Shown: positions 23,906-33,340 of the stretch, piece after piece
Position numbering within the stretch: position 1 is the first letter of the stretch
Layout of the letters: every line of letters starts with the position of its first letter
Assembly: GCA_038209155.1 (NCBI GenBank)
Contig: JBBQYA010000021.1
Location: forward strand, 1 to 36,156
Direction of reading: 5' to 3'
Origin: JBBQYA01 sp038209155
GTDB lineage: Bacteria > Bacteroidota > Bacteroidia > Sphingobacteriales > Sphingobacteriaceae
DNA: 36,156 bases
Notes under the pieces: generated by a model
What the model was told of the DNA's origin: nothing
Databases searched by the model: none
Seen by the model: only the letters and a program-made list of their open reading frames with translations
Translations under genes and position numbers: made by a program

Positions 23906-26900
23906 AGAAAAAAGCTCTAGCTTGTACACCACCGCTATGAATAGCTTTTACGTTTTCAGAACTTCTACCATCGTACGTTAGATTAATTTGCAATCCTTTT
24001 GATACATTTTGTTGTAAAGTGGCATTCCATGTTATATTATTTCCGCTTTGCAATCCTTCCAATAATTCATAACCAACAGGTGAATTACTTTCCCCTAAAT
24101 ATTGATTTTTAATATAATTAATTTTAGCACCTATACTTGCTTTTTTAATTAAATTATATCTAAACTCTGTTCCTATTTTATTTAAAGTTACGGTTTCGCC
24201 ACCAAAATTTGCGGCATTAATTTTTTTAGTATACCCATAGGAAAATGTAACGCGTAAAGTATTATTAACTTGATAATTAAACTCCGGACTTATCTCAGAA
24301 GAATTTATTTCAAAATTTCTTGTTTTTAGAAATTCAGAATTATACGTTTTAAATCCTTTTCGCAAAAACATAATAAAACCTGCATTTGAAATAAAATTCC
24401 ATCGTAATCTTACACTATTTTCAGCATTTTCTCGAGTTTCAAAACCACCAGATAATAATGTTTTATCAGAATTAATCTGATAATTATATTCGGCACCATA
24501 GACTGGATCGGAACGCTTAAAATAAACGGTATTTCGAATAAATGAACTTAAAGAGATCAAACTAGTATCGGAAACTTTTAAATCAAAAGGATTGTAATTT
24601 GAAAATTCCGTACTGTTCTCTATTTTTTTATCAATTTTAAAAGTAGTTTGGTTGTAAAAATTAGTTGCGAATTTTTTAATTCCATTTTTGCCATTCCATC
24701 TAGCACTAGGATTTATGCTTAATACTTCATTAAAACCAGTTGATTTTGTTCGTATATAATTTGTAGTGTTTATAGATACCCTTATGTAATTTGCTTCGTA
24801 AGAAAATTGAGCAATTTCAAATTCATTTAAATCTTTTATACCATCTTTATTATAGTCGGTTTCCACACTCCAAACATAAACACCTTGCCCCTTCGGTACT
24901 TCCAAATAATTGAATTCGCGTTTAGGTTCTTGTCCACTGCCAATCTCATAATAGGTGAGAGAATTAAAAAAGCCGTTTAATATTCTTGATTCGTATTGAA
25001 TTCTGGATAATAATGTATTTTCATTATTGGTAATGGTATCAATTTTATAATCAATTTTTCTGTACGTAGCATTTACTCTGAATACACTATTTGGATTTTT
25101 ATTTAAAGCAGCATTCAAATTAATCATATCAGAAACCGAAGATCTTTTTAAATCATTAAATTGAGGAACAAAATCTTTTCTGTTTGCATAATCTACTCGA
25201 AAAGTGTTTTCTGCAGAATCTGAACTCTGAATAAAATACAACAATTGGCCAAATCCAGCCGAAGGTGCTATTAATACTTGCTGATCTATTTCATTGTGTT
25301 CTGCCCAATATTCGGTTCCAATTGTAAATTCTTTAAATCTTTTTGATAAATTAAATCGTTGTTTTAAAAATTCCGTTTTTCTTGAAGTGTCGCTAGTAGT
25401 TAAATTACTAACATCTGCTGCAATAGAATAAGATCCCATAATTATTTGGCTATTAAAACCATGAATTATTCCATTGTAAAATCCTGGCCGGTTCAATCTA
25501 TTTAAGCGATAGCTAATTTTCTGTTTTAAATTTCTTAAATACGTGACTTCTATACCCGACAACAGCTCACTTTCAGTTCGTTGAAAGCCAATTAAATTAA
25601 AATCTCTTTCGAATTCGGCCGGGCGATACCTATCCAATGGAACAAATTTTCTACTGATATATTCATGGTCAATTCGCGTTATCAATTGGTGTTTGGTAGA
25701 ATCTGATTTTTGTAATAAAGCGCGATAATTGGCAGAAAATTTAATACCTAAACCATCATTATCTTCATCATCATTTGTCGAAAATAAATTTTTATCATTT
25801 TGGCTGTAAGCCAATTCTGTGAACACGGAGAAATTTTTATTAATCTGATAATTTCCTCCGATTGTACTTAGTTGATTGTTTTTGGGTGTTATTAATAGAA
25901 GTATGGGCAAATGGTCACCCTGTGGAATTCCATCTATTGGAAAAACAAATTTAAAAACCCTTCCATTGGCTGTAGAAGAGGTTTGTAAAAGGTAATTCCC
26001 CTTTTTTACTCCTACTTGACTGAAGCCTAAACGATATTTTGCGCTGTCTAAATTGGTTGAATATTCATAAATAGTGAAACCCAAACTATCTATTTTTTTA
26101 TATAAAATTTCATCTTTATTAAAAGGAACAGAATCTATATTTGGAAAAAAAGCTTGATTGGTTTGGTCACCAATTCCTTTTAAAAATAATTTTTGTTCAT
26201 TATCTAAATTCTGTAATAGTGGCTGATTCCTGCTATCTTTTTCAGCAAAATGATTAAATTTTAAACTAAACTTATTGTGGTATATTTCATTGTTCAGATA
26301 AAGTAAAGATCGTGAATAATTACGATCGCTATATTCAAATTCTGCACTTATTCTGGAGTATTGAGTTATCAATCTTTTGGCAGTAAAAGTAAGTTCCGCA
26401 GTGTTATAATCAATAATATAATCATTCTCTGCACCACGAATGAGTAGTTCACCATCTAAAATAATCCGCTCGGTGCCAGAAAGTATAATTATAAATTGTT
26501 CGTTGTTGTCTCCTTGCAAACGGTATGGACCTTGATTGGATTCTGTTCCAAGAAACTGAGATCGAGCGTATTTACCTTTTGCTACTGCTATAGAAGCCCC
26601 AGAAAGCATTTTTGTAGTACTATCAGAAAAGGTATTAGCGGTTCTAAACGAGCCTCCTTTTAATTTTTTCCAGTAATTCATAAAATAAGAATCGGGTCTT
26701 CTTAATTCAAAATCTCCAACAATAAGAGAAGTGTTTTTTCTTTTTAGTTGAATAAACACTTGATCGAAATCTTGAATTTGTTGGGTATTTCCTTCTGCTT
26801 GGATAGGAATATTATCATCAGAAATACTTGCTAACAAATCAATATCACTACCTAATTTACCTGCCAATTGTAAAGATAAATTAGAATTTACCGATAAATC

Positions 26901-27359
26901 TTGATTATTTCCAAAAGCAATACTTCTGGAAACGCTTCCGCTTTTGCTTAAACCGCCTAATGATAAAACATTGTTAGGACCATCAGAGAGAGTTATGCTA
27001 TAAGGGTTTTCCGTATTTTCGGATTTTGATTCTATTAAACGATAATTTTTATTAAAATAAACTTTTGAGAAATTAAATGGAAATACTTGGTAGTGAATTT
27101 TTACCGTATCAGAAAGTAATACCTTATTCTTTATTAATAACGCTTTCGAATAATCAATAATAAATAGTTCATTATTAATTTTATTTCCATTTCTGTCAAA
27201 AAGTAAAATGGAATTATATATCAAACTATTGGTATCTATTTGAGTGGTATCTCCCTGTAGTATAAGGGTTTTAGTTCTTTTGTTTGTAGTTGAATTTTGT
27301 GCAAATAAACTTACAAAAGAGAATAAAGAAATAATAAACAATAAGGCAACTTTACTCAT
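23904..27359 (-). CDS. SprA-like outer-membrane beta-barrel protein
   Basis: The 1151-residue product has a signal peptide (MSKVALLFIISLFSFVSLFA, cleavage near AQ). Its region at about 130-240 resembles SprA, the T9SS translocon barrel, with SVSRSIAFGNNQDLSVNS, ISDDNIPIQAEGNTQQIQDFD and LIVGDFELRRPDSYFM. The remainder is a long series of amphipathic beta strands ending in an aromatic-terminated C-terminus (AFF), as expected for an outer-membrane barrel. SprA itself is about twice as long, so this is a smaller relative rather than SprA. The strand count and function are unknown. It lies 31 bases after the giant sensor kinase gene, so both are probably cotranscribed. Confidence 0.8.
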   Translation of the reverse strand: MSKVALLFIISLFSFVSLFAQNSTTNKRTKTLILQGDTTQIDTNSLIYNSILLFDRNGNKINNELFIIDYSKALLIKNKVLLSDTVKIHYQVFPFNFSKVYFNKNYRLIESKSENTENPYSITLSDGPNNVLSLGGLSKSGSVSRSIAFGNNQDLSVNSNLSLQLAGKLGSDIDLLASISDDNIPIQAEGNTQQIQDFDQVFIQLKRKNTSLIVGDFELRRPDSYFMNYWKKLKGGSFRTANTFSDSTTKMLSGASIAVAKGKYARSQFLGTESNQGPYRLQGDNNEQFIIILSGTERIILDGELLIRGAENDYIIDYNTAELTFTAKRLITQYSRISAEFEYSDRNYSRSLLYLNNEIYHNKFSLKFNHFAEKDSRNQPLLQNLDNEQKLFLKGIGDQTNQAFFPNIDSVPFNKDEILYKKIDSLGFTIYEYSTNLDSAKYRLGFSQVGVKKGNYLLQTSSTANGRVFKFVFPIDGIPQGDHLPILLLITPKNNQLSTIGGNYQINKNFSVFTELAYSQNDKNLFSTNDDEDNDGLGIKFSANYRALLQKSDSTKHQLITRIDHEYISRKFVPLDRYRPAEFERDFNLIGFQRTESELLSGIEVTYLRNLKQKISYRLNRLNRPGFYNGIIHGFNSQIIMGSYSIAADVSNLTTSDTSRKTEFLKQRFNLSKRFKEFTIGTEYWAEHNEIDQQVLIAPSAGFGQLLYFIQSSDSAENTFRVDYANRKDFVPQFNDLKRSSVSDMINLNAALNKNPNSVFRVNATYRKIDYKIDTITNNENTLLSRIQYESRILNGFFNSLTYYEIGSGQEPKREFNYLEVPKGQGVYVWSVETDYNKDGIKDLNEFEIAQFSYEANYIRVSINTTNYIRTKSTGFNEVLSINPSARWNGKNGIKKFATNFYNQTTFKIDKKIENSTEFSNYNPFDLKVSDTSLISLSSFIRNTVYFKRSDPVYGAEYNYQINSDKTLLSGGFETRENAENSVRLRWNFISNAGFIMFLRKGFKTYNSEFLKTRNFEINSSEISPEFNYQVNNTLRVTFSYGYTKKINAANFGGETVTLNKIGTEFRYNLIKKASIGAKINYIKNQYLGESNSPVGYELLEGLQSGNNITWNATLQQNVSKGLQINLTYDGRSSENVKAIHSGGVQARAFF

Positions 27360-27390
27360 CTGATCTGCTTATTGTTATAAACCCTGTATT

Positions 27391-30300
27391 TTAAGATTTA
27401 GTATGATTATCATAAACCGGAAAATTTAAATAAAAAGAAGTTCCATACCCTATTTCCGTTTCAAACCAAATTTTACCGTTAGAGTTTTCAACAATATTTT
27501 TAATAATTGCCAATCCCATACCCATTCCAGAAGATTTCGTTGTAAAATTGGGTTCAAAAATTTTGTCTTTTAATTCATTGGGTATTCCTATTCCATTATC
27601 GGTAAAACTGATTTGAATAATATCAAATATGTTTTTTGTACTAATAATGATTTCCCCGTCGCTTTCTTCTTTTATAGCTTGAATAGCATTTTTAATAAGA
27701 TTATTGCAAGTTCTCAATAGTTGATCTTTATCTGCAATAATGTAGTTTTCTTCTGCATCTGCAAGAAAAGTAATGGATACTTCACTGGAATTTTTAAATA
27801 ATTCCATAGATTTTAAGATTACATCATCCACCTTCACAATCTCATTTTTTGTAATCGGCATTTGGGCAAAATCGGAAAACTCAATGGCAATATTTGACAA
27901 ACTATCTATTTGCTCAATCAAAACATTTTTGAATTTTTCAAACTTAATTTTAAACTCAGGATCCCGATTTTGATAGGCACGATCTAATAGTTGAATCCCA
28001 AGTTTAATAGGTGTGAGCGGGTTTTTTATTTCATGCGCAACTTGTTTAGCCATTTCTCGCCAAGCAGATTCACGCTCAGATCTTGCCAATTTTGCGGTGC
28101 TCATTTCCAATGCGATTATCATTTTATTGTACTCCCGAATGAGGTTTCCAATTTCATCTTTTCCTTTCCAAGTTATAGGTTCATTATGATTTCCGATTTT
28201 AGTTTTCTTTATACTGTTTTCTATTAAAGTAAGCGGTTTGGTAATGCTATTAGCAATGAACACGGCAAAAAATCCAATCAATACAAATACAAATGCATAG
28301 ACATTGATTAAAGTATTTAAGAAATTTAAAATCTCAGAATTATATTCTTTTGGGTTGGCAAAAAAGGGTAAATTAATATAGGCTATTGTTTCTCGATTCT
28401 GATTCAGAAGAGGTGCATAAGCTGAAAAGTATTCTAGTTTTCCAATTTTTTCTTTAGCAATAATTTCAGTTCGCATTTTATTTTTCATTTCTTCAAATGC
28501 TACAGGATTCATTTTTTCAGAAATTAATTTTTTTTCAAACACCTTTGGTTGTGTACTTATTTCTAAATGCCCTTGCAAATTATATAGATTAATATCTGTA
28601 TTATAAACTGCAGACAAGGAAGTTAAATTCAGCGCAAAATCATCTTGATTTGTAGAAAAATTTAAACCTTTATCAGAAATATCTTTTTCAATTGCAGAAA
28701 CTACGGCTTTGGTTAATTGACTTACGCGGGAGTTTTGTTGAACTAAATATTGCCTTGACAAATAAGAAAAAGTAATAAATCCAATTAAAATAAGCGAACC
28801 CACAACCGTAATTAATACTGCACTTTGAATTCGAGTTTTATATAATACGCCAAATGATTTTATAGAGTTAAATTTATTTATTTGATCGTTGGTAAATACT
28901 TTAAGATTAAATAACTTAGAAAATTTAGTCCAAAGCAAAAAGAGGAAAAGCATTAAGGATAAAAAGGCAAATAGGTAAGAAAAAATGGCTAGCAAAGTAT
29001 AGTTACTATCTTTTACCTTACTCATTACAATCAATGTACGATTTGCAGGTTTGTATAATAAATGATTATAACCATTGATATCAATAGAAGAAAAACCACT
29101 AATTACTTTTCCAAATTCGTCAGAATTTAAACTATAGGCATATTGACCATGCTGATTTACTAATTTATCATTAGCATATACGCTGTATGAATAATTATAA
29201 AAATCTCTGTTCAAACCAAAATCTCCATCTAGTAATAATTCGGGATAGGGATTGTTTTCTTGTAATGTTCTTAATTTAAATTGAAGAATTAATGTTCCGC
29301 AAAACTGACCTTGAAAATAAATAGGAATACCAGAAAAGTAAGTTTGCAAACCATTAGCATCATTTAATGTAAATAAGCCTGCATTTTCTGCAGATATTCT
29401 AGAAGATCGTAACACACTATCAACTATTATATAATTGGGTGGATATCTACTAGCTATCGGAATATTAAATAAATTGTATTCGTAATTTATAACTTCGTAT
29501 TTAGAAAAGTATCCTCCAAAATAAAGTTTATTCAAACGCTCATTGAGCAAAACTCGATCTTGAATAGGGGATTTGAAATAGGAAATAATAAAATTATCTT
29601 TTCTTATTCTTTTAAAAATATCTAAGAATAAATACTCGGCAACTGGGTCTTTATTGCTTTCCAATTTACCGGCTAATAATTCCCGATTTCCTTTTTCTTT
29701 CTTATTATTAAATTCATTTAATTTAATAGCAGAAGCAAAAGAAAAGATAAAAAGCAACAAAACTGCATTTGAAAAACTAAATTGTTTTTTATGAGTTTTT
29801 CTGACTCTTTCTAAAATAATTAAATATAATGCAGATGCAAAAATAAGAATATCAACGCTTTGTATCGAGATTTTTATAGCCACAAAGATTGAAAAGGCAA
29901 TCATAAAAAGCCAAATCTTTTCTACTTTGGTATATTGAAAGTAATCGATAAAAGAGACTACCATAAACGATAACTGATAAATAGCGTAAAGGCAAAAACC
30001 TAAAAGCACAAAACCTATTACACTATAAATAGAAATACTTAAAATATTGGTAACATCAAATGATATGCTTGAATTGATGATTAAACCTCGAAATAAATAG
30101 CTCAATAATTCGCTAAAAAGTAAAATAAAAAGCAGGTAAAATACAGAGCGTAAATGGGTAATTTTTGTTTTGGTTCTGGATCGAAAGAATTTAATTTGAT
30201 GCTCTCGAATAAAGTCAACTATCCATAATAATAAAAAGGTATTTAATAAAAAATCTCCAAGAGAAGGTAATATAATACTGGAGGCATAAATGGTTGGACT

Positions 30301-31131
30301 AAATAATTCTAAGGCATAAAGTTCAACAGGCCATTTAATATATAAGGTGAAACTTCTAATTAGTATACTTAATGAAATAAAGATGAAAAAGCCTAATCCT
30401 AATTGTTTTTGGCTATAAATAAACCAGCGAGAAATAGCTCGAATTAGGAGATATAAAAAGATAAAACCTGATAGCCAAAGGATAATTTTAAGTATTGGTA
30501 TTTCTGGATTTGCACCCAAACTATCGTAGGAAATTGCAAACAGGAAACCGCCTCTGTTACTCTTAATAGCCCATTTCGGAAAAATGGTGTTTCTTAAAAC
30601 CAATAAATTTTTCTCTATTTTAAAATCCGAATCAAGACTGTTTTCTAAATATTCATTTTGATAAGCATATTTACTTTTAATAGCAATAAAACAAACGATA
30701 TTGAGACGATTGATTACCGTATCTACTAAACAATAATCTCCGTTAGCAAGTTTCTGAAAACTCGTAGTTCCTAAATCTTTGAATAAATTAACTTCTGGAA
30801 TTATTCGATTATCTGTCCAAAAAATACACGAATCTTTATCAAAAATTAATAAGCCAATATTCTGCTTATTAAAATCATTAATAATTTTTGATGACTGAGT
30901 TTTACTAGATTTAGAAAAGTTTAAGGTAAAATCTAAAAATCGCTGGCTTCTTAAAGTTGTCTGGATAAAACTTTCTCTTTGATTTACTACATTTTGAATA
31001 TGTCTTGCATCGCTTTCCAATGTTTCAATATCACCAAATTGTCTACTAGCAATAATGGCTAACAGAAAAAATATGATGCTAAGTACAAAATTTCTTCGGA
31101 TGGAATCCGGTATGGATAAATGTATTTGCAA
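27391..31131 (-). CDS. NtrY-like multi-pass sensor histidine kinase
   Basis: This 1246-residue kinase has an early membrane helix (about 14-30), a periplasmic region, a bank of helices (about 210-470), a second extracytoplasmic region (about 480-700), further helices (about 710-740, 770-790), a third sensor region (about 790-960) and a last helix. A HAMP domain follows, then HisKA with H1033 in VAHEIKNPLTPIKLG, and the HATPase domain (NNLIKNAIQAI, TDNGIGIPNELKDKIF, GMGMGLAI). I know long NtrY-like kinases of this kind as conserved in Bacteroidota. No response regulator is adjacent. The start is TTG (31131) since no ATG precedes the first helix. A TATACTTG box lies 8 bases upstream. Confidence 0.88.
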   Translation of the reverse strand: MQIHLSIPDSIRRNFVLSIIFFLLAIIASRQFGDIETLESDARHIQNVVNQRESFIQTTLRSQRFLDFTLNFSKSSKTQSSKIINDFNKQNIGLLIFDKDSCIFWTDNRIIPEVNLFKDLGTTSFQKLANGDYCLVDTVINRLNIVCFIAIKSKYAYQNEYLENSLDSDFKIEKNLLVLRNTIFPKWAIKSNRGGFLFAISYDSLGANPEIPILKIILWLSGFIFLYLLIRAISRWFIYSQKQLGLGFFIFISLSILIRSFTLYIKWPVELYALELFSPTIYASSIILPSLGDFLLNTFLLLWIVDFIREHQIKFFRSRTKTKITHLRSVFYLLFILLFSELLSYLFRGLIINSSISFDVTNILSISIYSVIGFVLLGFCLYAIYQLSFMVVSFIDYFQYTKVEKIWLFMIAFSIFVAIKISIQSVDILIFASALYLIILERVRKTHKKQFSFSNAVLLLFIFSFASAIKLNEFNNKKEKGNRELLAGKLESNKDPVAEYLFLDIFKRIRKDNFIISYFKSPIQDRVLLNERLNKLYFGGYFSKYEVINYEYNLFNIPIASRYPPNYIIVDSVLRSSRISAENAGLFTLNDANGLQTYFSGIPIYFQGQFCGTLILQFKLRTLQENNPYPELLLDGDFGLNRDFYNYSYSVYANDKLVNQHGQYAYSLNSDEFGKVISGFSSIDINGYNHLLYKPANRTLIVMSKVKDSNYTLLAIFSYLFAFLSLMLFLFLLWTKFSKLFNLKVFTNDQINKFNSIKSFGVLYKTRIQSAVLITVVGSLILIGFITFSYLSRQYLVQQNSRVSQLTKAVVSAIEKDISDKGLNFSTNQDDFALNLTSLSAVYNTDINLYNLQGHLEISTQPKVFEKKLISEKMNPVAFEEMKNKMRTEIIAKEKIGKLEYFSAYAPLLNQNRETIAYINLPFFANPKEYNSEILNFLNTLINVYAFVFVLIGFFAVFIANSITKPLTLIENSIKKTKIGNHNEPITWKGKDEIGNLIREYNKMIIALEMSTAKLARSERESAWREMAKQVAHEIKNPLTPIKLGIQLLDRAYQNRDPEFKIKFEKFKNVLIEQIDSLSNIAIEFSDFAQMPITKNEIVKVDDVILKSMELFKNSSEVSITFLADAEENYIIADKDQLLRTCNNLIKNAIQAIKEESDGEIIISTKNIFDIIQISFTDNGIGIPNELKDKIFEPNFTTKSSGMGMGLAIIKNIVENSNGKIWFETEIGYGTSFYLNFPVYDNHTKS

Positions 31132-31138
31132 AGCCTTA

Positions 31139-31146
31139 CAAGTATA
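31139..31146 (-). promoter_or_regulatory. Possible -7 box for the kinase/SprA-like operon
   Basis: TATACTTG on the minus strand differs by one base from TAnnTTTG and lies 7 bases before the proposed TTG start, which would make the message nearly leaderless. Confidence 0.3.
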
Positions 31147-31267
31147 AGTATTTAGCCAGCAAGCTTTGGCCTAGATATGTAGAAAATTAAATTTCCTCTT
31201 TCGATCCATTCGTTGAAGATTTATTTTGATTTTTATCAAAACTAATTTTTTTTAACGTGAGTGCTAT

Positions 31268-32155
31268 TTACAAATCTAAAACCAAAGAACAAGTTTCCAT
31301 TGCTTTATTTACTTTTTTAACCAACCCTTGTAAAACATTTCCTGGTCCGCATTCTGTAAATGAATTGGCTCCGTCTATAACCATTTGTTGCACACTTTGC
31401 GACCAAAGAACGGGCATGGTTAATTGTTTTATTAAGTTTTGCTTTATCTGCTCCGGATCTATGTTTGGTTTTGCTGTTACATTTTGATAAATAGGGCTAT
31501 AAGGTTTCGAAAATGGTGTTTTTGAAATGGCCACTTCTAGTTCTATTCTTGCTGGTTCCATTAAAGGTGAATGAAAAGCGCCTCCTACATTTAGCATTAG
31601 CGCACGTTTTGCACCTGCTGCTGTCATTTGTTTACAGGCTTCTGTTACGCCAGATATTGTTCCAGAAATTACTAATTGTCCAGGGCAGTTATAGTTTGCA
31701 GGTACTACGATATCTTGTATGCCAGCACAAATATCTTCCACCAATTTATCTTCTAAACCTAGGATTGCTGCCATGGTTCCAGGCTGTATTTCGCAAGCTT
31801 TTTGCATGGCATTAGCTCTTGCAATTACCAATCTCAGTGCATCTTCAAATAATAAACAATGATTGGCGACTAAAGCAGAAAATTCTCCTAAAGAATGACC
31901 AGCCACCATATTAGGATGTAGTTCTTTATTGCCAACCTGAGCCAGAATAGTAGAATGAAGAAAAATAGCAGGTTGAGTTACATTAGTTTGACGAAGATCT
32001 TCTTCTGACCCTTCAAACATCAATTTGCTTATTTCAAATCCAATAATTTCATCTGCAACCTCAAAAAGCTGCTTAGCAATATCAGAATGTTCGAATAAAC
32101 TTTTTCCCATACCTGGAAATTGGGAACCTTGACCTGGAAATATAAATGCTTTCAT
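31268..32155 (-). CDS. fabD: Malonyl-CoA--ACP transacylase
   Basis: FabD loads malonyl groups from CoA onto acyl carrier protein for fatty acid synthesis. The 295 residues show the opening FPGQGSQFPGMG (6-17), nucleophile S88 in AGHSLGEFSAL and the catalytic His in GGAFHSPLM (near 197), with the N-terminal Q9 that shapes the oxyanion hole. The length is standard. It lies 55 bases after folE on the same strand and could be cotranscribed with queD and folE; the pathways are unrelated, so this may be simple packing. Confidence 0.97.
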   Translation of the reverse strand: MKAFIFPGQGSQFPGMGKSLFEHSDIAKQLFEVADEIIGFEISKLMFEGSEEDLRQTNVTQPAIFLHSTILAQVGNKELHPNMVAGHSLGEFSALVANHCLLFEDALRLVIARANAMQKACEIQPGTMAAILGLEDKLVEDICAGIQDIVVPANYNCPGQLVISGTISGVTEACKQMTAAGAKRALMLNVGGAFHSPLMEPARIELEVAISKTPFSKPYSPIYQNVTAKPNIDPEQIKQNLIKQLTMPVLWSQSVQQMVIDGANSFTECGPGNVLQGLVKKVNKAMETCSLVLDL

Positions 32156-32210
32156 AGATTTTAATTAAAGGGCTAAACCTAAATAAAATCAAGCTTTACA
32201 TCAAATTTGT

Positions 32211-32873
32211 TTAGCTCAAATGCGAACCAATCAATCGAAGAAATTCTGAACGGGTCTTATCATTGTCAAAAGCACCTGTAAAAGCAGAAGTCGTAGTAGT
32301 TGAATTCTGCTTTTGAACTCCACGCATACTCATGCAAAGATGTCTACATTCTATTACTACAGCCACTCCAGAGGGTTTTAATGTATTGTTTATGCAATCT
32401 CTGATTTCATTTGTCAATCTTTCTTGTACTTGCAATCTTCTAGAAAAAGCATCTACAACTCTTGGAATTTTACTTAATCCTACGATATGTCCGTTTGGAA
32501 TATAAGCAATATGTGCTTTTCCAAAAAATGGAAGTAAATGATGTTCGCACAAAGAATAAAGTTCAATATCTTTCACTATCACCATTTGGCTGTAATCTTC
32601 TTGAAAAATAGCAGATTTTAAAATTTCCGCAGGATCTATTTCGTAGCCCTGTGTTAAAAATTGCATCGCTTTCGCTGCTCTTTCTGGTGTTTTGAGTATT
32701 CCTTCACGATTGGTATTTTCACCAATGTTTTCGAGTATTTGTTTATAACTATCGCTCAAAGCAGTTATTGCTTCTTGATTATATACCACTTCATTATGGT
32801 ATCCTTTTACTTCTGTACTAATCTCGTTATTGTGCATGTTTAGGTATTTATTTTCCTCCAAAATATTCAACAA
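32211..32873 (-). CDS. folE: GTP cyclohydrolase I
   Basis: FolE converts GTP to 7,8-dihydroneopterin triphosphate, the first step to folate and to the queuosine precursor. The 220 residues show GENTNREGILKTPERAAKAM, the zinc Cys/His site SLCEHHLLPFFGKAHIAYIP and ECRHLCMSMRG (second zinc Cys). The first ATG (32873) overlaps queD by 26 bases. A second in-frame ATG at 32837, 11 bases past the queD stop, gives a 208-residue protein starting MHNNEIS and is about equally likely. Both genes form one unit. Confidence 0.96.
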   Translation of the reverse strand: MLNILEENKYLNMHNNEISTEVKGYHNEVVYNQEAITALSDSYKQILENIGENTNREGILKTPERAAKAMQFLTQGYEIDPAEILKSAIFQEDYSQMVIVKDIELYSLCEHHLLPFFGKAHIAYIPNGHIVGLSKIPRVVDAFSRRLQVQERLTNEIRDCINNTLKPSGVAVVIECRHLCMSMRGVQKQNSTTTTSAFTGAFDNDKTRSEFLRLIGSHLS

Positions 32874-33258
32874 AATTATTTTCTGTTTCGAAAAGTTTAA
32901 TGCTGTGTAATTCTGCTCCGTTTATATGAGGTACTAATTGATTCCAAATTTCCATTGCTAAAATTTCTGTGCTAGCCATTTTTCCGTTCATGAAATCTAC
33001 ATCCAAATTGATGTTTTTATGATCTAATTTTTCAATCACATAATCATTAATGATATGTTTTAGATACTTTAAATCTATTACATAACCAGTTTCTGGATTT
33101 ACTTCTCCTTTTACAGTTACATACAGATCGTAATTATGACCGTGCCAATTTGGATTGCTGCACTTTCCAAAAACTTCTTTGTTTTTCTCATCTGTCCAAT
33201 CTGTTCTAGCAAGCTTATGTGCAGCATTGAAATGTTCTTTTCTAGTAATATAAATCAT
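32848..33258 (-). CDS. queD: 6-carboxy-5,6,7,8-tetrahydropterin synthase (QueD/PTPS family)
   Basis: The 136-residue protein belongs to the pyruvoyl-tetrahydropterin synthase family. QueD turns dihydroneopterin triphosphate, the FolE product, into 6-carboxytetrahydropterin for queuosine. Zinc ligands are H14 (HFNAAHKL), H39 and H41 (NWHGHNYDL), and C33 is the catalytic cysteine. The Glu in LFETENNF completes the site. The operon with folE supports the assignment; a tetrahydrobiopterin-type PTPS role is the alternative. The gene is divergent from mqnB. Confidence 0.92.
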   Translation of the reverse strand: MIYITRKEHFNAAHKLARTDWTDEKNKEVFGKCSNPNWHGHNYDLYVTVKGEVNPETGYVIDLKYLKHIINDYVIEKLDHKNINLDVDFMNGKMASTEILAMEIWNQLVPHINGAELHSIKLFETENNFVEYFGGK

Positions 33259-33274
33259 CGTGTAGTTTAAAAAT

Positions 33275-33282
33275 CAAATGTA
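33275..33282 (-). promoter_or_regulatory. Probable -7 box of the queD-folE(-fabD) promoter
   Basis: TACATTTG on the minus strand is a full TAnnTTTG match, the same octamer as at the tRNA-like promoter, 16 bases before the queD ATG. A TTTG at the -33 position is not obvious. Confidence 0.5.
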
Positions 33283-33340
33283 GAAAAAAAAATTGCGGGC
33301 ATTTAGATTGTAAAGAATCCTGTTTTTGTTACTTTGCAAA

